A DNA stretch of 64,000 bases, taken from NCBI GenBank assembly GCA_049116495.1, contig JAGDYV010000055.1, positions 4,968 to 68,967 on the forward strand. Direction: 5' to 3'. The position numbers were made by a program, and so were the translations under genes. Below are positions 1-7,346 of this stretch, one piece after another. Origin of the DNA: CAJQQK01 sp049116495 (GTDB lineage Bacteria; Pseudomonadota; Alphaproteobacteria; Rhizobiales; Hyphomicrobiaceae). Position 1 is the stretch's first letter, and every line of letters begins with the position of its first letter. The notes below the pieces were generated by a model that was not told the DNA's origin, ran no database searches, and saw only the letters and a program-made list of their open reading frames with translations.

Positions 1-745
1 TTTGCAGCGTCCACACATCACGATCATTCTGGGCGATCAGCGTACCCAGCGCTGATTGATAGTGCCACGTAACACCAAAAGGTTGCAGTACATCCGTCGC
101 CGTTGAACGAAAGTGCACCATGTAGCGCTGCATGACGGCAGCTTCACCTTCCAGGCCAATATCGAGGCAGGTGCGCACCCGGCTGGCACCACCATCACAA
201 CCGACGAGATAGCGACACCGGATCGTTTCAACGTCATCCGTGTCCAAATCACGCAACGTTGATTGTACAGTGTCGCCATCAATGTTGAGATCTTCCAAGA
301 CCATACCAAACCGCGTTTCAATGGTCGGCTCTTGGCTGGAAGCTTCCCGCATGACCGGCTCAATCTCAACCTGCGAAACCCGCATGGGCGGAACCTGCGG
401 TTGCGTGCCGTCGTTATGCGAACGAATGTATCTCCGCATTATTTCGGGGCTCATGTATCTGAACCGATGCAACTCATGCCCGACGAGACTCGTGATCCAT
501 GACACATCGAACGGAGATGTCTCCGGAACGGCTACGGCGCGCAACTGCTCCTCCAGACCGTAACGCCTGAACAGCTCCATACTGCGCGCATTGGTGATAT
601 CCATTTTGGGATGGCGGGTCGGCGCGTGATTGCGCTCAACCAGCAACGCCCGAACACCGTAGCGGCCCAGAACTCTTGCCACCATCAGCCCGACCGGGCC
701 TCCACCAGCAATGAGAACAGGTATGTCTTGATCTCTTGAAGTCAT
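1..745 (-). CDS. FAD-dependent aromatic-ring-type monooxygenase, 5' part only
   Basis: The gene starts at the ATG at 743-745 and runs off the left edge of the window; 248 codons are visible with no stop. The N-terminus reads VLIAGGGPVGLMVARVLGRYG, with a Rossmann GxGxxG-type signature for FAD at about residues 14-19. Further on, YLVGCDGGASRVR matches the CDGxxSxVR motif of FAD-dependent aromatic hydroxylases (PheA/TfdB, PHBH family), which use NAD(P)H and oxygen to hydroxylate ring substrates. The reading agrees with this family at several points, but the C-terminal half that would suggest a substrate is absent. The gene is divergent from the epimerase gene, with about 277 bases between them. 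The substrate is unknown. Confidence 0.85.
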   Translation of the reverse strand, partial: MTSRDQDIPVLIAGGGPVGLMVARVLGRYGVRALLVERNHAPTRHPKMDITNARSMELFRRYGLEEQLRAVAVPETSPFDVSWITSLVGHELHRFRYMSPEIMRRYIRSHNDGTQPQVPPMRVSQVEIEPVMREASSQEPTIETRFGMVLEDLNIDGDTVQSTLRDLDTDDVETIRCRYLVGCDGGASRVRTCLDIGLEGEAAVMQRYMVHFRSTATDVLQPFGVTWHYQSALGTLIAQNDRDVWTLQ

Positions 746-1022
746 GCTTACGTCTTATTCCAACGCCACGCGGTCGTCTGCATCAATCGACAACGGTCAA
801 GAAGCCAACGTCCCAGAGCAGTCGCCCTCTTGATCATGATATCTCTTTTATTGTCAGCTTTTTCACCTCGGAGACAGTAAACCGCAAAATGCGTCAATCC
901 ATCTGCCTCCGCGTGACAAATGCGCTGACGGAAGAGGAACACCTTAGCAGAAGCTGCAAACCAAATCGGCGTGACGTAGAGTGGATAGCAGCTCATATCA
1001 GACGCTCATGATTGGATCGCAA

Positions 1023-1982
1023 ATGGCGTTGCTCGTAACAGGTGCTTCGGGGCACGTCGGCCAGGAAATTGTCAGGCAGGCGGCGAACCTTGGCGACACA
1101 GTCATTGCCGTCAGCCGGTCTGGGCGGCCACCTCCTGAAGCAGCGCAAGCTTGCCGCTCTGCAACATGGCTCGCGTGCGAGCTAGCCGATCCCACAGCCG
1201 TTGCCCAATTGGCGTCGAACCACGCCATTGACGCGTGCATCCATGGTGCGGCGGTATCGAACGAAGCCTATGCACGGCCGGATCCGCTCCGCGCAATTGC
1301 CAGTAATGTTTCAGCAACGGCAAACCTTCTCGATGCCGCCCGCGCTCACAACTGGCGCCGCTTCGTCCTCATCAGCACCGGTTCAGTATTTCAGCAACGA
1401 CAGGACACGGTCTCTCCCATCTTCGAAGACGAACCGCCGGCACCACAAAATATCTACAGCACGACGAAGACGAGCGCTGAAATGTTGGTCCGCATGTATT
1501 GCTCGGAATTGGGCCTGTCCGCTGCCAGCGCACGCATTTCGTGGGTGTATGGCCCACCGCTGATTGCCGATGCACCGACACGCGGGCCAATTCCTTCGTA
1601 TCTATTACGATCATTGCGCGGAGAAACCATTGATGAACCAGGCGGAGACTTTTCCGCCAGCTTCACCTTTGTTGGCGACGTCGCCGCCGGACTCTTGGCG
1701 ATTGCCGCAAATGCCGTTCTCAAATACGACATCTATCACCTGGGTCCAGGAAAAAACTTCAGCGTCGATGAGGTCGCCGCCGCCGTATCGGATGCTGTCC
1801 CAGGTGCTTCGATAAAGCTCGGTTCGGGCACTGATCCTTGGACAACATTCACGGCAATGCGTGCGCCTCTCGCCGGCAAGAGATTGAGGCAGGACACCGG
1901 TTTTGAGCCCGCCTACTCGCTAAAGGCCGGCATCGCTGAATATGCAAGCTGGATGCAAAACAATCGCAACCTCTGGCAATGA
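1023..1982 (+). CDS. NAD(P)-dependent epimerase/dehydratase family protein
   Basis: An extended short-chain dehydrogenase of 319 residues. The N-terminal nucleotide-binding motif TGASGHVGQ starts at residue 6, and the catalytic pair is seen as YSTTK, with a preceding LISTGSVF segment that supplies the Ser/Thr of the triad. Such proteins act on nucleotide sugars or, less often, on other small carbonyl compounds. The open frame extends upstream to 981 and has another ATG at 1008; I chose 1023 because it places the Rossmann motif at the usual distance from the N-terminus, but no clear ribosome binding site settles the start. The gene is convergent with the next gene and ends only 6 bases from it. 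Confidence 0.85.
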   Translation: MALLVTGASGHVGQEIVRQAANLGDTVIAVSRSGRPPPEAAQACRSATWLACELADPTAVAQLASNHAIDACIHGAAVSNEAYARPDPLRAIASNVSATANLLDAARAHNWRRFVLISTGSVFQQRQDTVSPIFEDEPPAPQNIYSTTKTSAEMLVRMYCSELGLSAASARISWVYGPPLIADAPTRGPIPSYLLRSLRGETIDEPGGDFSASFTFVGDVAAGLLAIAANAVLKYDIYHLGPGKNFSVDEVAAAVSDAVPGASIKLGSGTDPWTTFTAMRAPLAGKRLRQDTGFEPAYSLKAGIAEYASWMQNNRNLWQ

Positions 1983-1988
1983 GACCTC

Positions 1989-3056
1989 CTATTTCCCGGC
2001 GGCCTCCGTCAGCATGTCGTCGATACGGATCGCCTTGCCGGTCTTTGCTGACTGCGTGATCGCCAACGTCGTAGCCAGTGTCAACATGCCATCTCGGCCG
2101 GAGAGCACTGGCGTTTCCGTGCCACGAATGACTGCTGCAAAGTTGCGCATCTGTTCATAGTAGGGATCGGCCGGCAAAATGTGCTCGCGGCGTTGCATCA
2201 ATGGCTTCCACCAGCTTTCTTCGCCGGCGTTGTGCCACCTGACATCGAGCGATGGCACCGCCAGCGAACCACTGGAACCACCGATCATGATGCTGTCCTG
2301 GCCTGAGTTCGGATAGTTCGGGTTTTCGCCTGACGTTGTCTCCCAGGACCAGGGGCTGGAAACCGTGTCGGACAAAAGCAACGTGCCAAGTGCGCCGCTC
2401 TTGAAGCGCAGAATGGCAGCGGCAGTGTCTTCAACTTCAAACCCGCGCACCGCACTCGAGTCAGCGGCCTGAACAGTGTCAACATCACCGCAAAGCATCC
2501 TCAAACAATCAATGTCGTGAATCGCATTGAGCAGCACGGGTCCGCCGCCTGGCCGCCGCCGCCAGGCAAAATCATGATACCCTTTCGGCTTATGCGACAT
2601 CCAAATGCTGGTCACAGCAACCACGCGGCCAATTGCTCCCTCCCGGATCACTTCTGCCGCCCGGCGCATGATCGGGTTATGCCGCCGATGATGCCCCGTC
2701 ATTGTTGCAACACCCGATGCTTCAGCCGCATCAATCAGCTTCAAGGCTTCTGCGACAGTGTCTGCAATCGGCTTTTCAATGATCATTGGCACACCGCGTT
2801 CGATACAGCTCATGCCGGCCATGACATGAAGCTGGTTCGGCACCGCGACGACTGCCCCCTCCGGTTTCACCTTGTCGATCATCTCTTCAATCGACGGGTA
2901 GCAGTCATAGCCGAGTTGCTCGGCTTCGGCCTTTGCCTCCGGCGAAGGGTCGGCGACGCCTGCCAGAACATAGTCCGGATGTCCGGATCGAAGCACTTCG
3001 ATATGTTTGCGCCCAATAAGACCTGCACCAATGACCCCGATACGCACTTGTGACAT
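1989..3056 (-). CDS. Gfo/Idh/MocA family NAD(P)-dependent oxidoreductase
   Basis: A 355-residue protein of the usual family length. The N-terminus has the dinucleotide-binding motif GVIGAGLIG (residues 7-15), followed by the EKP motif at residues 94-96 whose Lys is catalytic in this family, and a C-terminal substrate domain containing GHHRRHNP and NAIHDIDCLR, where the His of the H-D-x-D stretch normally sits in the active site. These enzymes oxidise or reduce sugars, inositols and related polyols. The gene converges on the epimerase gene and is separated by a 432-base gap from the flavoprotein gene on the other strand. The specific substrate cannot be told from the sequence. Confidence 0.9.
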   Translation of the reverse strand: MSQVRIGVIGAGLIGRKHIEVLRSGHPDYVLAGVADPSPEAKAEAEQLGYDCYPSIEEMIDKVKPEGAVVAVPNQLHVMAGMSCIERGVPMIIEKPIADTVAEALKLIDAAEASGVATMTGHHRRHNPIMRRAAEVIREGAIGRVVAVTSIWMSHKPKGYHDFAWRRRPGGGPVLLNAIHDIDCLRMLCGDVDTVQAADSSAVRGFEVEDTAAAILRFKSGALGTLLLSDTVSSPWSWETTSGENPNYPNSGQDSIMIGGSSGSLAVPSLDVRWHNAGEESWWKPLMQRREHILPADPYYEQMRNFAAVIRGTETPVLSGRDGMLTLATTLAITQSAKTGKAIRIDDMLTEAAGK

Positions 3057-3488
3057 TGCAACGACTTTCTAGCATTCGGCTGACTTTTTGGGCGCACACA
3101 TCCCAAGATGACCGGTTCAGACGGTGTCCGCGCAAGGAACCCTATCCATTCGGCCATATCGCCGCGCGCATCAACACTGTTTGCGACATTTCGATTACCT
3201 TACACAAGCATTCCGTCCGTTTTCCGCTAAACTGTGCTCCAAAGCTGGCAAGACAAATTGTACGGGTTGATCAGCCAACGAAAAGATCCCTACGACCTCA
3301 ACCGCGGCATCGGCGCTATCTTCGACTTCGTCATCAGCCACGCCCAGCGGAACGAAGCAGGCGTTTGCCGCCTTCAAGTTAATCTCATCCCTCGACCTGC
3401 CAGGAGAAACTAAGGTATTCTGGGTACCCACCAAACTTCACCAAAAAACAGATTGCGAAAGGACGGGCACCAAGGCTCGTTTGCAGGG
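3057..3488. other. Intergenic region between divergent genes
   Basis: This 432-base stretch separates the divergent oxidoreductase and flavoprotein genes and should hold both promoters. A GTG-started frame of 59 codons (3234-3413, plus strand) is present but has no ribosome binding site and no recognisable motif. I see no convincing gene or repeat. Confidence 0.5.
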
Positions 3489-4439
3489 ATGACCAAACCG
3501 TTCGATATCGTTGTTGTGGGTGGCGGCATTGCCGGTCTGACCGCGGCGCATCATGCACTTCTCGGTGGATGCACAGTCGGCCACGTCATCGGAACCGAGC
3601 CAATCGGCGGCTTGGTCTGCAATGTCGGTGAATTAAGTGGCTATCCGGTCGGCACCGAACCGCAGTCAGGCATCGGGCTTGCCGTTACCCTGTCAGCGTC
3701 GAACAATGAATTGGGCGGTGAGGAAACCTATGGCGATGCAACCGCGCTTGCGGTGGACGGATCGGGTTTTCTGATCCAGACAACCGATGGCGAACTCCGG
3801 GCCAATCAGGTCATTGCCGCAACCGGCGCGCGGCTGCGCATGCTTGATGTGCCCGGCGCCGAGGCATTGGTTGGCCGCGGCGTCTCACAATGCGCATGGT
3901 GCGACGGGGCGCTCTACAAAAACAAGCGCGTTGTTGTCGTCGGTGGTGGCGATGCCGCCCTGGAAGGGGCGCTGCATCTGTCGCAATATGCAAAGCAGGT
4001 CGCTGTCGTAACCCGAGGGGATGATCTACGCGGGCGGCAACTCTACGTCGACCGGATCACAGGCCTCGACACGACCAGCATTCGGCTATCAACGGACGTG
4101 GCCGAAATTCTGGGCAGCGAATCCGTCGAGGCCGTTCGTGTGAAAGATCGCAGCACAGGAACGAGCGACACAATCGAATGCGACGGTGTCTTCGTGTTCG
4201 TCGGCCTTGATCCAAACACATCGCTCTTCGATGGCCCGGCGAAGCGCGGTCAGGACAATGGCCTATTGACCAACGAAGCCATGGAGACCGAGACACCCGG
4301 GCTATTCGCGATCGGAGCCTCACGTTCGGGTTATCGCGGCCGCCTGGTCCATGCGGTCAGCGATGCCGCCCTGGCAGCGATGACAGCGGTGACGAACTGC
4401 AAGCGTAGCAACTTCGGGCAAATTTCAGAGCTTCAGTAG
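3489..4439 (+). CDS. Thioredoxin-reductase-like FAD/NAD(P) oxidoreductase
   Basis: The protein has 316 residues, as expected for low-molecular-weight thioredoxin reductase. It begins with the FAD motif VVVGGGIAG, carries the redox pair as CAWC (residues 135-138; classical TrxB has CATC), then a second Rossmann motif VVVVGGGDAALEGA for NAD(P)H, and the C-terminal FAD motif GLFAIGASRSG. The whole TrxB domain order is therefore intact. The frame is open from a TTG at 3453, but the ATG at 3489 fits the family N-terminus better. Its 3' end overlaps the 3' end of the minus-strand selenoprotein operon by 15 bases. By position and fold it is a good candidate to reduce the UGSC selenoprotein or an intermediate carrier; that role is inference. 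Confidence 0.85.
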   Translation: MTKPFDIVVVGGGIAGLTAAHHALLGGCTVGHVIGTEPIGGLVCNVGELSGYPVGTEPQSGIGLAVTLSASNNELGGEETYGDATALAVDGSGFLIQTTDGELRANQVIAATGARLRMLDVPGAEALVGRGVSQCAWCDGALYKNKRVVVVGGGDAALEGALHLSQYAKQVAVVTRGDDLRGRQLYVDRITGLDTTSIRLSTDVAEILGSESVEAVRVKDRSTGTSDTIECDGVFVFVGLDPNTSLFDGPAKRGQDNGLLTNEAMETETPGLFAIGASRSGYRGRLVHAVSDAALAAMTAVTNCKRSNFGQISELQ

Positions 4440-5423
4440 GGCTCTCGTAACGGCCCGCGTCCCACCACCCCATAACGGCAGAACCGTCATCTTGACGCCT
4501 GGCCCGCCCGTGACGATGACATGAATGCCATCCGCAGATTCCGCGATCGGTCCGGAACCGACAGTATCATCACTGTCAAAAAGAAAGTTCTGGACATCCT
4601 CGATCCGCCAACCGCGTTGCGCGATCAATGCGGCCAACTCAGATGTCAACAGGAGCACCTGCTCGCCCGGCTCCGGCTTTCGCGCGCCACCACCCGCGAC
4701 AAGCGCGGCGCGCATCATCAACGCAACCGGGCGAAGGACATCTTCCGGTCGATCCCAATTGCCCGTGTCGTGCGACGGCAGTACTTCGGTCGTACCCGAA
4801 ATACCCAGCACAGAGACGGCACTCTCATCTGCCGTCAGTCCCCGTCGGATGTGAAACGGTGCAATCGTCAGGTCTGCCCCTTCCGGAAAACACATTCCGT
4901 ACTTGGCTGGTTGGCCCATCGTCGCCATGTCACCGGCCCCTGTGCGCATACCCGCGATATTGCGCAGGACGAGTGCCACCGCACGCCCGAGCGTCGCGTT
5001 GGCCGCATTGCCAGGACCCAAACAGTTGACGTCCGCATTCATGCCCAAGGCATTGGCGATGGGGCCGTGTACGATCGTGGCAACGGCCGGACTGCCCGTC
5101 GTCGTCGCGAGACCAAGCAAATTAAACGGCTCCTCGAGACACGCCACAGCAGCCGTTGCAACAACAGGCAGCGCTCCTGGCATGCAGCCGGCAAGCACGC
5201 AGTTGTAGGCGATCATTTCGTTTGTCAGGTCGCCGAACAGCGGCGGAATAAAACCGTGCGAAGCATTGCGATCGGCGACACCGGCAAGCATCGCGTCAAG
5301 GCGCTGCTCCGTCGGTGCCGCCAGGGGTAGGCCATCACTCAATCCCGCCTCTTGCAGCGCCGCCTGGCTCGCATCCCAAGACCCGCCCGGGTCACAGACC
5401 GGCCAGTCGCCAAGTTCATTCAT
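4425..5423 (-). CDS. UGSC-associated partner protein, second paralogue
   Basis: A 332-residue soluble protein, third gene of the minus-strand selenoprotein operon, 9 bases after its paralogue. It aligns along its length with the product of 5433-6473: both share the openings LSDGLPL/WSDGMPL, a GC-containing segment (VLAGCMPGALPVV versus VMAGCKPEYFPAVV), a central Gly/Asn-rich block (LGPGNAANATLGRA versus FGQGWRANAAIGRA), NIAG followed by a GQPAKYGMCFPE-type loop, and a C-terminal VTGGPG/VAGGAG loop. I cannot assign a described enzyme fold. The tandem arrangement with a selenoprotein suggests that the two form a heteromeric complex with it. The start ATG has no strong ribosome binding site, consistent with translational coupling. 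Confidence 0.7.
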   Translation of the reverse strand: MNELGDWPVCDPGGSWDASQAALQEAGLSDGLPLAAPTEQRLDAMLAGVADRNASHGFIPPLFGDLTNEMIAYNCVLAGCMPGALPVVATAAVACLEEPFNLLGLATTTGSPAVATIVHGPIANALGMNADVNCLGPGNAANATLGRAVALVLRNIAGMRTGAGDMATMGQPAKYGMCFPEGADLTIAPFHIRRGLTADESAVSVLGISGTTEVLPSHDTGNWDRPEDVLRPVALMMRAALVAGGGARKPEPGEQVLLLTSELAALIAQRGWRIEDVQNFLFDSDDTVGSGPIAESADGIHVIVTGGPGVKMTVLPLWGGGTRAVTRALLKL

Positions 5424-5432
5424 TGCGCAGCA

Positions 5433-6473
5433 TCACGGCTTGCGTATGACGCTGCTCGACGCCGCCGTATTGCCAAACGATGGAATAAACGCCGAATGTT
5501 TGCCTGCGCCACCGGCAACGACGATCTGAATGTCTCCGGGAGATTTGGCGGGATGGTAATGATCATTGACGGCTTGCCTGTCCTGCCCTTGCCAACTTTC
5601 AAGGTTTTCTTCCGAAATCCGAGAGACATGCACCTTTGAATGTTCATACAGATAGTCTTGCACCGTCTCGACCGAGAAACCATCGCGCGCCACAGTCTGG
5701 GCGTGCTCGGGTCCGAACACGACGAACGTGGGACCATGCAGATAAGTGTTGTTGGCGCCTGCTTGCGACATCGTCCCGGCTATCGTTCTCAGAATGCCCT
5801 CGCCGGTGTTCGAACCATGATCGTTGATATTATGCGGCGGCTCGGCAGCCATCGTTGTCACGACACTATCTGTCGCAGCAAACCCTTTGCGTACATGGTA
5901 GGGTTCCCAGGGGCTCTCTTCTTCATTCTCGCCAAAACAAAACGCGTATTTGCCAGGCGACCCCTGTGTCGCGCGGTCCATGATGGCGGGGCGCGCACCG
6001 GCAATGTTCAGCATGATCAGCTGGAGCGCTCGCCCGATCGCCGCATTGGCGCGCCAACCCTGACCAAAACAATTGCTACCGCAGTTGAGCGCGATCTCGT
6101 TCCGGATAGGCCCACTCATCACCGCCATATTGGTACACGGGTGCGTCGTCGCCAGAATGCCAGAAAGGTTGTAGTCCGGTGTCAGGCATGATCGCAGCGC
6201 CGCCACCACCGCTGGGAAATACTCCGGTTTGCACCCTGCCATAACGGCATTCGCTGCAAGACTTCGCATGGTTGGATTGACAAGGCGTGGTGGTACCGGC
6301 CCGACCGGTTCATTGTCACCACGCACCTTTTCAACAAGCTTGTCGACGGCCTCGATGGTGGGCACGAACAGCGGCATGCCATCGCTCCAGCCAAACGCTT
6401 CCGCCATGTCATTGAATGCCTCGACCGACATGTCCTCGACGTCGATGAGTTCGATCTCGGGTGCTTGTTCCAT
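5433..6473 (-). CDS. UGSC-associated partner protein, first paralogue
   Basis: A 346-residue soluble protein between the selenoprotein gene (84-base gap) and its own paralogue (9-base gap). Conserved cysteines include those in VMAGCKP, NCGSNCFGQG and KYAFCFGE; the equivalent positions in the paralogue are AGCMP, NCLGPG and YGMCFPE, so three cysteine positions are shared by both. The central SNCFGQGWRANAAIGRA segment is Gly-, Asn- and Ala-rich as in a cofactor- or phosphate-binding loop, but no standard motif is matched. No signal peptide or membrane segment is visible. I do not recognise a characterised family. A weak GAGGT lies about 12 bases before the ATG. Confidence 0.7.
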   Translation of the reverse strand: MEQAPEIELIDVEDMSVEAFNDMAEAFGWSDGMPLFVPTIEAVDKLVEKVRGDNEPVGPVPPRLVNPTMRSLAANAVMAGCKPEYFPAVVAALRSCLTPDYNLSGILATTHPCTNMAVMSGPIRNEIALNCGSNCFGQGWRANAAIGRALQLIMLNIAGARPAIMDRATQGSPGKYAFCFGENEEESPWEPYHVRKGFAATDSVVTTMAAEPPHNINDHGSNTGEGILRTIAGTMSQAGANNTYLHGPTFVVFGPEHAQTVARDGFSVETVQDYLYEHSKVHVSRISEENLESWQGQDRQAVNDHYHPAKSPGDIQIVVAGGAGKHSAFIPSFGNTAASSSVIRKP

Positions 6474-6557
6474 TGGATGCGCCGTACCTCAATTCACCGC
6501 TGCAAAGAAGCAGCCGCCGGTGCAACGGTTAGGTGGTGCACCGGAGCTGCAATAGGC

Positions 6558-7076
6558 CTACGCTGCCATGATCTTTGACAACGCGTCATAGGCTGTGTCG
6601 ATACGCTCCGTCAGCTCTTCGGCATTGAGCCCGCCGATCGGGTGCTTGACCACGATCAACTTCGGCTCGACCTTGCGCGCCCTGGCCTGTGCCAGAACCA
6701 GAGGCGCAAACGTATCAGATGCGATGACATAGGCCGTCACACCACGTTTTTCCAGTTCGATGCTGTCATGGAAACTCCACGACGAACAGGAGCCTCAATC
6801 CCCCAGCGCAAGCAGCGCGGCCCGATACTTATGCACGACTTCATCCATTGTGTCGGCCGGCGCCGGCTGGCTCGCACTCGGCTTGTAGAGGAAATCTATG
6901 TTGTCGACGGGCCGAACGGTTGCGAGCTTGGATTTCAAGCCATCCATAAGTTCCTTGGCGTTCGGCTTCGAGTTGGAGAACAAGGCGATCGGATCTTGCA
7001 TCCAATCAAGCTTGGCTCCCTTCAGCGCCTCTCCGCCTGCGGCACTGACGCCGTAGCTCGGATTAACAATCTGCAT
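6558..7076 (-). CDS. UGSC-family selenoprotein with in-frame UGA (Sec94)
   Basis: A 172-residue protein read through a TGA at 6795-6797. The first 93 codons start at an ATG preceded by a strong AGGAGG, 7-8 bases upstream. The TGA is followed in the same frame by GGC TCC TGT, giving Sec-Gly-Ser-Cys (U94-G-S-C97), and the frame then stays open for 78 codons to a TAG. After the motif come an amphipathic helix (HDSIELEKRGV), a strand (TAYVIASD) and an HPIGG turn. UGSC-motif selenoproteins are a described family; the order Sec-x-x-Cys, helix, strand and HP-x-G-turn also recalls the Sec region of glycine and proline reductase B-type subunits, a relation I infer from pattern only. Gene finders would report two fragments (6798-7076 and about 6558-6740). 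The substrate is unknown. Confidence 0.9.
6755..6797 (-). promoter_or_regulatory. Candidate bacterial SECIS element after the UGA codon
   Basis: On the coding strand, starting 7 bases after the TGA, GTTCG pairs with CGAAC (6783-6787 with 6755-6759), and inside it TCGTGG pairs with CCATGA (6777-6782 with 6766-6771, one G-U pair), leaving the apical loop AGTTT (6772-6776) and a one-sided six-base bulge. The loop begins 18 bases after the UGA and has a G at its second position. Bacterial SECIS elements bound by SelB typically have a small apical loop with a G in its first two bases at roughly this distance. The structure was folded by eye. Confidence 0.7.
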
Positions 7077-7346
7077 GAGGGTTCCTCCTCAATAATGGGC
7101 GAGCTTGACGGCCGGTCGCCGGTCGCTCGACTCAAAAACAATGAGTGAGATACGAGAAATTGTCTAGGGTGTGGGCGGCAGATCAAGGTGACGATTGCAC
7201 CGTAGCGCAGTCTCGGCAGAATGGGGCCGCTCAGTTCGAGCGCAGATGGGCGCTTTGGATCGAACACGTGATTCCGGTTGAAAGTCGGATCGTATTCGCA
7301 AATCGAGAACTCAATCAAAAAGCTGGCTAGTTTTGGAGATCCGCAA

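Noticed and set aside
3234..3413. A 59-codon GTG-started frame on the plus strand with some protein-like composition
   Set aside because: No ribosome binding site, no recognisable motif, and it lies in a region expected to hold promoters.
4521..5330. Long plus-strand open frame of 269 codons
   Set aside because: It lies antisense to the second partner-protein gene, is very rich in Arg and His, and is a shadow of its codon use.
6558..6740. Separate 60-codon gene starting at GTG 6740
   Set aside because: It has no ribosome binding site and is in frame with the upstream half through a TGA followed by GGC TCC TGT; a single selenoprotein explains both halves better.
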